DNA from: Candidatus Zixiibacteriota bacterium
Lineage (GTDB): Bacteria; Zixibacteria; MSB-5A5; GN15; FEB-12
NCBI GenBank assembly: GCA_019038695.1
Contig: JAHOYZ010000010.1
Location: 186,001 to 250,000 of the forward strand
Length of the DNA stretch: 64,000 nt
Direction: 5' to 3'
Each line of letters starts with the position of its first letter. The stretch's first letter is position 1. Below, piece after piece: positions 1 to 9,036 of this stretch. The notes beneath the pieces were generated by a model. The model did no database searches and was not told where the DNA came from. It worked only from the letters and a program-made list of their open reading frames with translations. A program made the translations under genes and the position numbers.

Positions 1-1
1 G

Positions 2-220
2 CGGCTGATCGTATCCGAATCCAGCCGGGAGTCTGCCATTGCACAGCGCGATACTTTTCTTCTATGCTCCGAGTATCTGAGGTCCGCCGCAGATTGGGCA
101 GAGATTGAACAGGTCCAGAGTCTATGTTTGTCTGCAACCAACTTCATAATTCTGATCCTATCTGTCGCTATCGCAAATCTTTGCGCTATGTCAGATTCCC
201 TCGTCGAGCATAGTCGCTGA
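2..220 (+). CDS. Possible 3' end of an upstream gene (partial, doubtful)
   Basis: A plus-strand frame is open from the window edge for 72 codons and ends at a TGA at 218-220. The translated tail has a hydrophobic stretch around residues 48-62. No family is recognisable. A random open frame of this length is not unlikely when all frames are considered, so this may be chance. The rest of the stretch to 353 shows no gene, only the leader of the next one. Confidence 0.22.
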   Translation, partial: RLIVSESSRESAIAQRDTFLLCSEYLRSAADWAEIEQVQSLCLSATNFIILILSVAIANLCAMSDSLVEHSR

Positions 221-353
221 CACTTTCCCGCAGGCCAACCATCTGCCTTATTGCAACTTACGATCCTGTGAGAGTTGGTCTGCCAGCGTTCACAGATTCC
301 GGCACAGCCTCTGCATAACTGCCTTTCAGAAGACAAGCAGTTCAGGAGGCAGC

Positions 354-974
354 ATGTTAGACGGACGATATCATCGCGGTTTTTCTTCGGAACGCCTGAA
401 GGTGGCTAACGAGCCTAAGGTTCGTAAGGATGACAAGGGATATTTTATAATGTCTCTTTCGGAGAACACAAAAGTGTACTTCGAAGACTACTACGCTTTT
501 TTGGAAAAAACGTATGCCAATGCTCGGGCCGAGCGCTCCAGTATCAATGAGAAACTCTTTACAATCACGTCGGACAAAGTAGAGACACTCTCATACTACC
601 GGGCTCGTGGAGTTGTGATCGACCTTCTGATGAGGACAATAATCCGGTTTTACACCGATGGCGCCAACCTGGGCATTATCATGTCCCCCTGGTGTTTTGG
701 CACCGTCATGCTGGAAAAGATCGAGGTCTATCGGGACCGGATCAGCAAGGGTGAAGTGGAAGATCCCAACGTGCCGGATTACCCATACTATGTTATCAAG
801 TACATCGATGAGACCTACAAGAATACCCTGCTGGAAAAGTTTGATTTCCCGGAGAAGGCGTTCCAGATGCGGTGGCAGTACTCCGAACTACTCAAACGCT
901 ATTCTACAATCCTCAGCGACATAACCACGTCGCTGAATTCCGTACTTGTCACAATCAAGAATTATGGTGCCTAA
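354..974 (+). CDS. Hypothetical protein, 206 aa
   Basis: A soluble, charged 206-residue protein that I do not recognise. It has no signal peptide or membrane segment and is rich in Tyr, Arg, Lys and Glu, with alternating hydrophobic and charged residues suggesting a mainly helical fold. The ATG is preceded by a perfect AGGAGG at 344-349 with 4 bases between, which fixes the start. A rho-independent terminator follows within 40 bases of the stop, so it is probably transcribed alone. The next gene, an HD-GYP protein, lies on the same strand but beyond that terminator. No function is assigned. Confidence 0.75.
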   Translation: MLDGRYHRGFSSERLKVANEPKVRKDDKGYFIMSLSENTKVYFEDYYAFLEKTYANARAERSSINEKLFTITSDKVETLSYYRARGVVIDLLMRTIIRFYTDGANLGIIMSPWCFGTVMLEKIEVYRDRISKGEVEDPNVPDYPYYVIKYIDETYKNTLLEKFDFPEKAFQMRWQYSELLKRYSTILSDITTSLNSVLVTIKNYGA

Positions 975-1010
975 CGGCGCCCAATATCCTGCTTCACACC
1001 TCCTGCTACA

Positions 1011-1047
1011 CCCTTCGACCAATCGGGTCGGAGGGTGGTTTCTTTTT
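1011..1047 (+). terminator. Rho-independent terminator
   Basis: A 10-bp stem (CCCTTCGACC at 1011-1020 pairing with 1026-1035, one G-U pair) with a short loop is followed by a T-rich run at 1039-1047. It lies just after the hypothetical gene at 354-974 and before the HD-GYP gene. Confidence 0.8.
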
Positions 1048-1116
1048 AAGCTTCCCAGATATCTGTCGATAATCAAAGTATAGCTTTGATATACGGTTTG
1101 CTGTCCTGGGGACAAG

Positions 1117-2130
1117 ATGGACCAAACAGGTACGAAATTGGGAAACATGACAACTCTTACGACTGACAGAACAACCAAAGTAGAGTATATTCCCATCTTG
1201 CTAGACTCGTTACGAGTGGACTCGATTCTCGACTTCGACCTTTATATTGAGGTTGATACGCAACAGATTCTCTATCGTTCGGCCGATTTGCCGTTTACGG
1301 ATCGAACCCGACAGAGCCTGATGGATAACAAAGTCGAACGGTTGTTTATCACCAATACGAACCGGGCACGCTACCAACGCTATATTGAGTGCAACCTGCC
1401 AAAGATTCTGACTGATCCGAGCGTAAGAGAAGAGAAAAAAGCCAATATCCTCTACGACGCTTCTACCAACCTGGTACAGGATGTTCTGGAGAATCCGACC
1501 TATGGTGAGAATATCCAGCGCTCCAGTGAACTTGTTACAAGTACCGTCGGATACATTTTGCAGGGGCGTGATGCCTTCCTGAACCTCATGGCTATCTCAT
1601 CATTTGACTATTACACCTACACGCATTCTGTGAATGTCTGCACTTTCTCGGTGGCGCTGGCCCAGCAACTCGGGTGTAAGGACGAGCAATCTCTCAATCA
1701 GCTGGGGGTTGGAGCTCTCCTGCACGACATTGGTAAATCAAAAGTCCCGGACCGAATCCTGCACAAGCGAGCGCCGCTCAACAACACCGAATTTGAGATT
1801 ATGAAAAAGCACCCTCAATGGGGAACAGATCTTCTCGCCGAGTCAGACCACCTTGCCCCCACCAGTCACTACCCCGTCCTGCAGCACCACGAGCGCGGGG
1901 AAGGCCAAGGTTATCCCAATGGTCTTAAGCTTAGCGAAATGCACTTCTACTCCCAAATAGTGGCTATCTGCGACACTTTCGATGCAATGACCACCGTGCG
2001 TGTCTACCAGGGCGCTATCGATACCTTCCCGGCGCTCAGGACTATGTTTGCAATGCAAGGCGCCTACAACGAGAAGATCCTGCGAGCATTCGCCGCTCTC
2101 ATGGGGCCAACCGGCCTGGCTGACGTTTAG
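1117..2130 (+). CDS. HD-GYP domain c-di-GMP phosphodiesterase
   Basis: A 337-residue cytoplasmic protein with an N-terminal domain of about 130 residues (DUF3391-like placement) and a C-terminal HD-GYP domain (about 150-325). All expected metal ligands are present: H170, the HD pair H203-D204 in LLHDIGK, H232, the HH pair 257-258 and D286. The signature is GEGQGYP (261-267), where E replaces the common D of DGxGYP. Members of this family hydrolyse cyclic di-GMP. There is no receiver or membrane segment, so the input domain is the N-terminal region. An internal ATG at 1147 is an alternative start; 1117 has GGGGA upstream. A degenerate paralog lies at 48295-49272. Confidence 0.88.
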   Translation: MDQTGTKLGNMTTLTTDRTTKVEYIPILLDSLRVDSILDFDLYIEVDTQQILYRSADLPFTDRTRQSLMDNKVERLFITNTNRARYQRYIECNLPKILTDPSVREEKKANILYDASTNLVQDVLENPTYGENIQRSSELVTSTVGYILQGRDAFLNLMAISSFDYYTYTHSVNVCTFSVALAQQLGCKDEQSLNQLGVGALLHDIGKSKVPDRILHKRAPLNNTEFEIMKKHPQWGTDLLAESDHLAPTSHYPVLQHHERGEGQGYPNGLKLSEMHFYSQIVAICDTFDAMTTVRVYQGAIDTFPALRTMFAMQGAYNEKILRAFAALMGPTGLADV

Positions 2131-2194
2131 TAGGTCAAGCAGCAGGCCTCTTGACGGTCAGATCCATGCCAAGCCGACAGGCAGCTTGACCTAC
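2130..2194. repeat. Inverted repeat element GTAGGTC...GACCTAC
   Basis: A perfect 11-bp inverted repeat (GTAGGTCAAGC at 2130-2140, its complement at 2184-2194) encloses 43 bases. It starts on the last base of the HD-GYP stop codon and is the first of three palindromes in this intergenic region. Without a T-run it is unlikely to be a terminator. Confidence 0.6.
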
Positions 2195-2213
2195 ATGACT
2201 GCCAATTCGAGAT

Positions 2214-2243
2214 GGCGGAACCGCTAAGAGGGTTCCACCCTAC
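2214..2243 (-). repeat. REP-like palindrome, GTAGGG family copy 1
   Basis: GGCGGAACC (2214-2222) pairs with GGTTCC (2231-2236) and is followed by CCCTAC. Read on the minus strand it matches the element at 38700-38728: GTAGGG, then a GRAACC arm, a seven- to eight-base loop, and GGTTCCGCC. Two dispersed copies in 64 kb indicate a genomic interspersed repeat. Confidence 0.6.
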
Positions 2244-2258
2244 AAGACTATAATATTT

Positions 2259-2285
2259 GGCAGGAGCACAGGGCTCCTGCCCTAC
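2259..2285 (+). repeat. REP-like palindrome GGCAGGAGC...GCTCCTGCC
   Basis: A 9-bp perfect stem (2259-2267 with 2273-2281) and a 5-base loop, followed by CTAC. A longer, perfect version with 13-bp arms ending in GTAGGG/CCCTAC is present at 44853-44885, so this is a decayed copy of the same element. Confidence 0.65.
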
Positions 2286-2316
2286 CGAGCTTGGGGGCTA
2301 CCTACCATTACATGCA

Positions 2317-2351
2317 TAAAGAAACCGGGGACTGGATAACCAGTCCCCGGT
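2317..2351 (-). terminator. Rho-independent terminator of the large lipoprotein gene
   Basis: A perfect 12-bp GC-rich stem (ACCGGGGACTGG at 2324-2335 with 2340-2351, loop ATAA) is followed on the minus strand by TTTCTTT. It lies 33 bases past the stop of the minus-strand gene at 2384-7396. Confidence 0.85.
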
Positions 2352-2383
2352 GTGGGTAATCAGTAACGTGTACTTGCAGTCAC

Positions 2384-5300
2384 TTACGGAGTGACAGTAA
2401 GAGTCAAATCATCAGTGTCAGTACCGATACCATCATCAGCAATGATATCCAAGGTGAATACGACTCCATCGTCAGCACCATTATAGGTGTAGCTGAAATC
2501 AATGGTTCCATCAGCCTGGACCGTACCACTGAATGCACCTGTTGGCGTTGCACCATTCCAAGCCCATGATTGGTTAGGAAGCGTGGCGCTTACACCATCG
2601 GCATCAGTTACAGCAGCTGTAGACCAAGCAAGGTCAGAAGCAGAAGCCGTTACCTGATCCGCATAAGCAGGACACACAGGAGCAGCGTTTGTGACGTCAA
2701 ACGCCGCATCACTGACGTCAAGCACAGTAGTGGTAACGTTCTCTGTTATTCTAACCCAGCAGTTTGAGGAAACCGCCAAGTTAGCATCTGTGAACGCATT
2801 CATAACCCAGTTGAATGTTCCGCCAGCCGCTGCTACAGCGCCGCCACCAGGAACTGTGAAGTAAGTACCACCAACACCGTCGAGTGAGTACTCAAGCAAC
2901 AGTGTATTGGAAATAGTACCGGCTACGGTCCAGGTGATGGCATGAGTTGTGCCATTGGCCCATGTTTCAGCACCAGTGTTAGGCGCTGTTACTGTAGCGT
3001 CGGAGACCGTCAGGGTCATTACGTCCCGGGTAGCTGCCGTGTCATTAAGACCATCGTCAGCATAAACAATGAGAGTGTATACCGTTCCGTTATCAGCGGC
3101 ATCATAGGTATAGGCGAAGTCCACTGTTCCCGCGCCGTCATCGACACCGGTTATTACACCGGTCGGGGTGCCATTGACAATATCCCAAGCATACGAGACT
3201 GTCGGCAGAAGGCCGCCATCAGCATCCGCATAAGTAACAGCCCAAGCATCGTCGTCAGCCACTGTATTTCGGTTAGCAGGACAGGTCACAACAGGATCAG
3301 CGTTCGAGATTGTGAAAGCACCTGGGTTATTATCCCAAACTGTTCCCGTACCAATCTCAGAGATCTTAATCCAGGCTGTGACTGATGCCGCGAGATTAGG
3401 ATCTGTTTTTGCATTCAATGTCCATGCAAATGGACTTGAACCAAGAGCAACACTGGCAGCTCCAGGGACCGGGAAGTACGTACCGTCGGAGCCATCGAGT
3501 GAGTACTCGATCTTCAACGGATTCGTAATACCTGTGGCTGAAATTTCAGTCCACGAGATGTTGTTGGCAGTACCATTCTTCCACTCAGCACCAATGGCTG
3601 GGGTGGAGACTATGATACCGGCAATATCAAACAGCGCATTACTGGCATCTACGCCAAACAGAGTTCCAGCCTGTCTGATACGAACCATAGCCAGTTCGTC
3701 AGAGGTAATGTTACCGACTTCTTCCCAGGTATAGGAACCGTCGTTGGTCTCTGCAAGTGCGATATCAATCCAGTTACCACCATCATTGAAGGTGTAAGCG
3801 ATATCGACTTCATCAATGGTACCAACATTGTCCCAAGTGATTGTAGCAGAAGCACCAACGGTCCAAACATCACCACCATTAGGAGCGGTAACAGTTACAC
3901 CGCCTACGGTGAAGTCATCGGAAGTAGCATACACTGCCTGGTCAACACCCCAGATACGAATCTGAGTAGTCGCCGACGGAGGTGAATCTACTGTCCAGGG
4001 ATAGGTTCCGTCATTGGCAGTTGCACCACCGGAGATTTCGGTCGAGTCATCATCGGTGAAGCCAGAGTTTGACCACCAGATGCGGACATCACCGACATCG
4101 CCAGGATCGTCACAAGCCCAGGTAATGTTCTGGACGGTGCCAACCAGCCACTCGTCGTCAGCAGCAGGAGTCGTAACGGATAGACCGGTAATGGAGAAGA
4201 TAGCCGTCATGAAGAGCGAGTCACCTTCAGTATTAGTGACTCTCAACCGAGTCGCGGCCATCGGCGTAGTATCCGGTACCGCCCATGCTTCCGTACCATC
4301 GTTAAGATACGAAGACATAGTACATGGCGACCAGGTAGTGTCATCCGGATCGGCTGCAACATCGATAGCTGTAAGGTAGTCAAATACCAGTACGGCATCG
4401 GCAGAGCCGGCACCCACTGTCCATACGACATCATAGTCAGCACCACCGGCAAGCGTAGCGCCTACGGCAGGAGCAGTAACCGTGATGAAATCGTAAGTAA
4501 TATCAATACCTGTTTCGGTCATGGCGCCAGGACGCGAGTCACCAGCGGCAGGATTAACGTCGGTATCAGCATCGACCAACGCCAGCCAGGTACGATAGTC
4601 AGCATCCAGACTTGGCGCATGATAGTCGTACGAACCGGTGTTTTCGATCGTTGCGAGATAGATACCATCCGCTCCAAAATCAGACCAGTCTGGCTCAAGA
4701 CTGTCACCATCAGTATAGTAGACATCAAGACTCTCGATACCAACCGAGGTCCAAACCATCGGAATAGTAGTCGAGTCTGTGCCCAACTGGTCATAGACGA
4801 AGGTGGTATCATCATAGTCATGAATAGCATCAAGGTTGGTGAACTGGATACCAGCGACCATGAAGTAGTCACTCCACCAGACAACACCACCATTGGCATC
4901 CTGCAATCCGACGCGAGCCAGATTGTCAGACATCCAGAAGTCCTCAAGAGGAGCCGTCTCGGAACCATTACCGTTCCTGAAGTCCTCAATAGTATCAATC
5001 AGGACCGCACCGTCATCCAGAGTCAGCCAGTAGTCAACCAGGCCAATCGTCGGGATACCGGCAGCAGTCTGAGTGATAGTAAAGCTGACCGTGTGATCCG
5101 GAGCTTCAACCGTATCAAGCACTACAGGAGCTGTGTACGTGAAGTACGGCTGTACATAATTCAAGTTCAATGTGATAGTAGTGTCGTTACCCGAGTTGTC
5201 CTCGAAGGTCAACGTCAGGGAGTCACCAGCGGCACAAACGCCAGCCGGAACGGTGAAGAAGGCGCCAGTGGCGTCTACGTCAACAAGATCGGCGTTGGCG

Positions 5301-7396
5301 CGACTATCGTTGCGCCAGTCCCAGGAACCATTGGCTTCTGGAAGCACATAGCTCTCGTCGCCACCGGCTTCAATGAAGTCCCAGATAGGGCCAGTGCGAT
5401 CCATGTACTCAACCTGTGCATCCAACGAAATCCAGACAGTATCTTCGTCAGTGCCGACTGTATTGTCACCACTGCCATAGGTCTGGCTGAATGTAATGGT
5501 GTTGTTACCGCCGTCATCGGCATTACCGGCGCCTGGAGGCGTGGTATCCGAGAATTCAAGCGAAGCCGAGTTCTCTCCGTCACCGGCATCGTTGAAGGCG
5601 CGAATCATGAACCAGACATGGGTGCTATCGGTAAATGGCGTCTGAATACCGTCATTCTCATAGCGGTCAAACTGCACCGGAAGTGTTATATCCTCTTCCT
5701 GGTATTGTAGATAATCCGCAGGGGCGACGGTTGCAATCAGCACCCAGTCAGTGTTCGGGCGCTCATTGGCATTATCATAGGCATAGACATGATAACCTTT
5801 GGCCCGGTCGACCTTGTTCCAACGGAACTTGATCGTCTTGGTGTTCCAGTCACACCGCCAGCCAGTACCCTCAGCAAGGGACCAGCCTGTAACGGCCGCT
5901 GGTTCGTTGGGATCGATTTCAGTTGCGAATTCGATGCAACCTTCATCGTAGTCACCGGTTATGTCTGAGAAGACACCGTAGCAGACTTTATAGTCGTGGC
6001 TCATCTCAAGATCATCAACCGGGGTAATCGTTAGAACATTTCCGTCTACCGCGGAAGCAAAAGCGACCGGGTAATCAGGATCGACCGTGATATCAGTCAA
6101 GGTCAGAGTTCCATAAACCTGATCAAGAACCGGCTGCATGTTGAAAGTCAGCGTAATCGGGTCTTCAATCTGGAAATCATTGAACCAACCCGGAGCTGTT
6201 TCAACATTGGTAGCCAGCAGTCGGATACCGTCCATGGTACGGAAAGGCAGATATGTGAACTCGTTGCCTAACTGGCAACCAGACACAGACTGAGCCTGGT
6301 CGATTTCCACAACGTATTCGTACCAGGTTGACAGAGTCTGCCATGGATCGATAGTCAGCGTGGAGTCGTTTGTGCTCCAGGTGTAACTGACCGTAACCGG
6401 GGAGCCATCGGCCATAAGCTCAAACTCAAACGTCGAGGTATCCATCGGCTCTGAGAACCAGATGGTCATATTGGAGTCGTAGTGGAACTCCTGGGCCGAC
6501 GTAAAGTTCCGGAACAAGATGGTCGGGACGCTCCGGCAATCAACAATGCCGTAGATGTCCGGCACTGTCAGGGCAACGTCGCACATCAGGTCAATCGTCG
6601 TATCAAACATAGCGTACGACGAATCGCCATAAGCAAATGCTGGAATCGTCAGGCCAACTTCACCGTCATACACTGGCATGTCCGTGAAAGTATAGATACC
6701 TTCTGCATTAGTAAAGGTACTGAAAGTAACCGGCGCAAAAGGAAGAGTGGCCGGATATGACAGAATGACCTGGACATTGCCAATTGGCGAGATGGCATCA
6801 AGAGCCTGACCGGGATTGTTATCCTTCGGGGCTACGTCTCCTTCGTACTCGGGAAGAGCCGAGAAGAGCTGACCCGTGACAGTAAGGTCTTCCTCATACA
6901 GATTGACGTCCGGTCCGTCTTCACCAGTGGTGAAACGGTAGTAATAATTACCGGACGGGTTGACATCAATGTCACCCTTGAGCTGGTCGAGGGTAGGAAT
7001 GGTGGCAACGTAGAATGTAGTCGCGTATGTCTCATACTGCAGAGCCTGTCCGCCGATCTCACGATCGGAGGCACTCGCAACTTCGGTTCCTACATAAACA
7101 AAAGTCAGAGTGTAGTCGCCTGAGGGCAGAGGACCTTCGATGAGGAAATATCCTCTCGCGTCGGTGACTACGCTGTCGCGTACTTCGTCACTCATCCAGT
7201 GAACCCAGACGTTGGCGCCAACAGCACCGTCGCTGCATGCTCCCGCATTGGCGAGAACGACACCTTCAATTGAGCCGACTACCTTGTCAGCAATGGGGTT
7301 GTCTTCGACAGTTGTGTCATCACAACCGACAAAGGCGAATCCTACAACGCCGATCATCAGGGCCAGCATCATCAGGAGTTTCGAGTTTCGCATCAT
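2384..7396 (-). CDS. Giant modular surface lipoprotein, 1670 aa
   Basis: Begins with a lipoprotein signal peptide: basic MMRNSK, a hydrophobic run, then lipobox FVGC with the lipidated Cys about residue 25 followed by DD. Two carboxypeptidase-regulatory-like domains follow, then Big_5-type Ig-like domains (with FSEPMDTSTF) and fibronectin-III-like modules. Five KRE9/Ser-Thr-rich-type modules start near residues 972, 1073, 1168, 1262 and 1466, each opening with VTAP or a variant and an ITW motif. The last two are embedded in about 200-residue units that also contain a PKD/cadherin-like Ig domain, a clear tandem duplication. It is probably tethered to the outer membrane as an adhesin or scaffold; no catalytic motif is seen. 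AAGGAGA precedes the ATGATG start. Confidence 0.85.
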   Translation of the reverse strand: MMRNSKLLMMLALMIGVVGFAFVGCDDTTVEDNPIADKVVGSIEGVVLANAGACSDGAVGANVWVHWMSDEVRDSVVTDARGYFLIEGPLPSGDYTLTFVYVGTEVASASDREIGGQALQYETYATTFYVATIPTLDQLKGDIDVNPSGNYYYRFTTGEDGPDVNLYEEDLTVTGQLFSALPEYEGDVAPKDNNPGQALDAISPIGNVQVILSYPATLPFAPVTFSTFTNAEGIYTFTDMPVYDGEVGLTIPAFAYGDSSYAMFDTTIDLMCDVALTVPDIYGIVDCRSVPTILFRNFTSAQEFHYDSNMTIWFSEPMDTSTFEFELMADGSPVTVSYTWSTNDSTLTIDPWQTLSTWYEYVVEIDQAQSVSGCQLGNEFTYLPFRTMDGIRLLATNVETAPGWFNDFQIEDPITLTFNMQPVLDQVYGTLTLTDITVDPDYPVAFASAVDGNVLTITPVDDLEMSHDYKVCYGVFSDITGDYDEGCIEFATEIDPNEPAAVTGWSLAEGTGWRCDWNTKTIKFRWNKVDRAKGYHVYAYDNANERPNTDWVLIATVAPADYLQYQEEDITLPVQFDRYENDGIQTPFTDSTHVWFMIRAFNDAGDGENSASLEFSDTTPPGAGNADDGGNNTITFSQTYGSGDNTVGTDEDTVWISLDAQVEYMDRTGPIWDFIEAGGDESYVLPEANGSWDWRNDSRANADLVDVDATGAFFTVPAGVCAAGDSLTLTFEDNSGNDTTITLNLNYVQPYFTYTAPVVLDTVEAPDHTVSFTITQTAAGIPTIGLVDYWLTLDDGAVLIDTIEDFRNGNGSETAPLEDFWMSDNLARVGLQDANGGVVWWSDYFMVAGIQFTNLDAIHDYDDTTFVYDQLGTDSTTIPMVWTSVGIESLDVYYTDGDSLEPDWSDFGADGIYLATIENTGSYDYHAPSLDADYRTWLALVDADTDVNPAAGDSRPGAMTETGIDITYDFITVTAPAVGATLAGGADYDVVWTVGAGSADAVLVFDYLTAIDVAADPDDTTWSPCTMSSYLNDGTEAWAVPDTTPMAATRLRVTNTEGDSLFMTAIFSITGLSVTTPAADDEWLVGTVQNITWACDDPGDVGDVRIWWSNSGFTDDDSTEISGGATANDGTYPWTVDSPPSATTQIRIWGVDQAVYATSDDFTVGGVTVTAPNGGDVWTVGASATITWDNVGTIDEVDIAYTFNDGGNWIDIALAETNDGSYTWEEVGNITSDELAMVRIRQAGTLFGVDASNALFDIAGIIVSTPAIGAEWKNGTANNISWTEISATGITNPLKIEYSLDGSDGTYFPVPGAASVALGSSPFAWTLNAKTDPNLAASVTAWIKISEIGTGTVWDNNPGAFTISNADPVVTCPANRNTVADDDAWAVTYADADGGLLPTVSYAWDIVNGTPTGVITGVDDGAGTVDFAYTYDAADNGTVYTLIVYADDGLNDTAATRDVMTLTVSDATVTAPNTGAETWANGTTHAITWTVAGTISNTLLLEYSLDGVGGTYFTVPGGGAVAAAGGTFNWVMNAFTDANLAVSSNCWVRITENVTTTVLDVSDAAFDVTNAAPVCPAYADQVTASASDLAWSTAAVTDADGVSATLPNQSWAWNGATPTGAFSGTVQADGTIDFSYTYNGADDGVVFTLDIIADDGIGTDTDDLTLTVTP

Positions 7397-8006
7397 GCCT
7401 AAACTCTCCTTGTAAAACTTGTTAGTTTCTTGAATTTCATTTTCTGATTCACTTGCTCTCTTTCAAACTACGTCGAACGCGATCATTTTTCGAGAGCATC
7501 CTGATAGTCTCGGGGGCAACGCCCTCCCTTCGAGTTGTCTCAGTTACCTCCTTCATTTTTTGCATTTTGCTATCTATGTTTTCTATTCTGTTCAAAACTT
7601 ACACACTATTTTATCTTAACACTCTTATCGTCTCATGCGAGCAACTTCTAAACCCTTATCGCATAGCTAAGTTACTATACGGTAATATCTCCCATAAGTG
7701 GTCAATAAAATAAAAACCGACCCGAACAGTGTCAAGGATAAAAGACATCCTCGACATTACTCAAACTATGTGCTTAACAATCTTTAATAATCATCTTTCG
7801 AGGGCGCTGTTCTACAGTCTTCCAGAATAGCCATCCCACATTTCTCCCTTCATTACGGACAGAAACGTAAGATTGATTCGTTATAAAAGCAACCAAAAAG
7901 TGTATGTATTTCGCAAATGTAACCCCCTGTTATTGTTTGTGTTAGATTGATCATTAGCCCCTTTTTCAGGTTGCGAGCAACCTGACCTATTACTCTCCGG
8001 TTATTG
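7397..8006. other. 610-base AT-rich intergenic region
   Basis: No convincing gene. It is more AT-rich than its neighbours and holds the long leader and promoter of the minus-strand lipoprotein gene; its minus strand carries a small GGGCGTTGCCC hairpin about 130 bases before that gene. A 7-bp hairpin (AGGTTGC/GCAACCT, 7968-7983) lies just past the epimerase stop but has no T-run. I could not match a known riboswitch. Confidence 0.5.
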
Positions 8007-8939
8007 CTAGGCTTTCACCTCGCGGAAAAACTGTACCGTGCGGCGTAGTCCTTCCTCAAAACCGACCGTTGGATTATAGCCAAATTTGCCCAATTTATCG
8101 ATAGTAGCAAACGAGTGCTTGATGTCTCCCTGGCGTGTCTCTTCGTAGTTGGCCTTTGTCTGAGTGCCTATAATGTTGCGTAATTGATCGAGCAATTGAT
8201 TGAGTGTGAATTGGCCACCACAGGCAACATTGAACTGATCGCCGCGGATGCGATCATCGGTAGCGGCGAGGATATTGGCCTGGACACAGTTGTCGATGTA
8301 TGTAAAATCACGCGATTGCTCGCCATCGCCATAAACTGTCGGGGGGGTATTCTCAGCCAGAGCAATGATAAACTTGGGGATTACGGCGGCATACTCGCTA
8401 CCCGGGTCCTGACGAGGGCCAAAGATATTGAAATAGCGCAGTGCCACTGTCGGAAAACCATACAACTCCCAGTAGACATTCAGGTAGTATTCGGCGGTAA
8501 GCTTGGTGACAGCGTATGGAGAGAGCGGACTAGGGCGCAGTCCTTCGTGCTTGGGCAGTTCTTCCGATTCACCATAGACGGACGAAGATGATGCCATCAC
8601 GAACTTCTTGACGCCAGCCTGACGGGCAGCTTCAAGAACATTGAGTGTACCGTTGATATTCACTTCGTTGGAGGTTAGCGGATTTTTGATCGAACGCGGG
8701 ACCGACGGCAATGCGGCCTGGTGAAGAACGTAGTCCCTGCCATCGACCGCATTGAGCACGGTCCAATAGTCGCGGATATCTCCCTCGATGACTTCGATCT
8801 TGCCCTCCAACCCGGCTAAGTTTTCCTCATGCCCGGAGGAGAAGTTGTCCAGTATCCGTACATCGTCGCCGTTGGCTACGAGAGCTTCGGCAATGTTCGA
8901 CCCGATAAATCCGGCTCCGCCGGTGATCAGAAAACGCAT
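8007..8939 (-). CDS. UDP-hexose/UDP-N-acetylhexosamine 4-epimerase-like SDR (WbpP-like)
   Basis: Extended short-chain dehydrogenase of 310 residues. It has the NAD-binding GGAGFIG near the N-terminus (7-13), the SSSVYG strand and the catalytic YAVTK (YxxxK) about residue 142. The segment VPRSIKNP with NINGTLNVLEAA resembles WbpP/TviC-type UDP-GlcNAc(A) 4-epimerases; RYFNIFGPRQ and GDGEQSRDFTY are typical of the group. It probably supplies epimerised nucleotide sugars for surface polysaccharide in the cytoplasm. It is monocistronic-looking and 8 kb from the main polysaccharide cluster. The exact substrate (UDP-Glc or UDP-GlcNAc) cannot be fixed from the sequence. Confidence 0.85.
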   Translation of the reverse strand: MRFLITGGAGFIGSNIAEALVANGDDVRILDNFSSGHEENLAGLEGKIEVIEGDIRDYWTVLNAVDGRDYVLHQAALPSVPRSIKNPLTSNEVNINGTLNVLEAARQAGVKKFVMASSSSVYGESEELPKHEGLRPSPLSPYAVTKLTAEYYLNVYWELYGFPTVALRYFNIFGPRQDPGSEYAAVIPKFIIALAENTPPTVYGDGEQSRDFTYIDNCVQANILAATDDRIRGDQFNVACGGQFTLNQLLDQLRNIIGTQTKANYEETRQGDIKHSFATIDKLGKFGYNPTVGFEEGLRRTVQFFREVKA

Positions 8940-9036
8940 AGCGCTGTTTACCTGCCAGTAATTGGTTCTATTGCTTTAGTATCGGTTGCAACCGGAAGTT
9001 CGATTACTTTGACGTCTCATGATGTCTAATATGTTC

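Noticed and set aside
4619-5710. 363-codon open frame on the plus strand
   Set aside because: It is antisense to the 1670-aa lipoprotein gene, has no ribosome site and its translation lacks any domain or signal; a shadow of biased codon use on the other strand.
2384-7396. Tandem DNA repeats resembling a CRISPR or satellite array
   Set aside because: The similarity is at protein-module level with irregular spacing; no short regular direct repeats with unique spacers exist anywhere in the window.
7440-7560. Possible riboswitch in the lipoprotein leader
   Set aside because: A small hairpin is present on the minus strand but the conserved bases of c-di-GMP or other riboswitches I know are absent.
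7453-7713. 86-codon open frame in the intergenic region
   Set aside because: No ribosome site, AT-rich low-complexity translation, and it lies in the probable leader of the lipoprotein gene.
7968-7983. Hairpin after the epimerase stop codon as a terminator
   Set aside because: The 7-bp stem is followed by A-rich, not T-rich, sequence on the transcribed strand.
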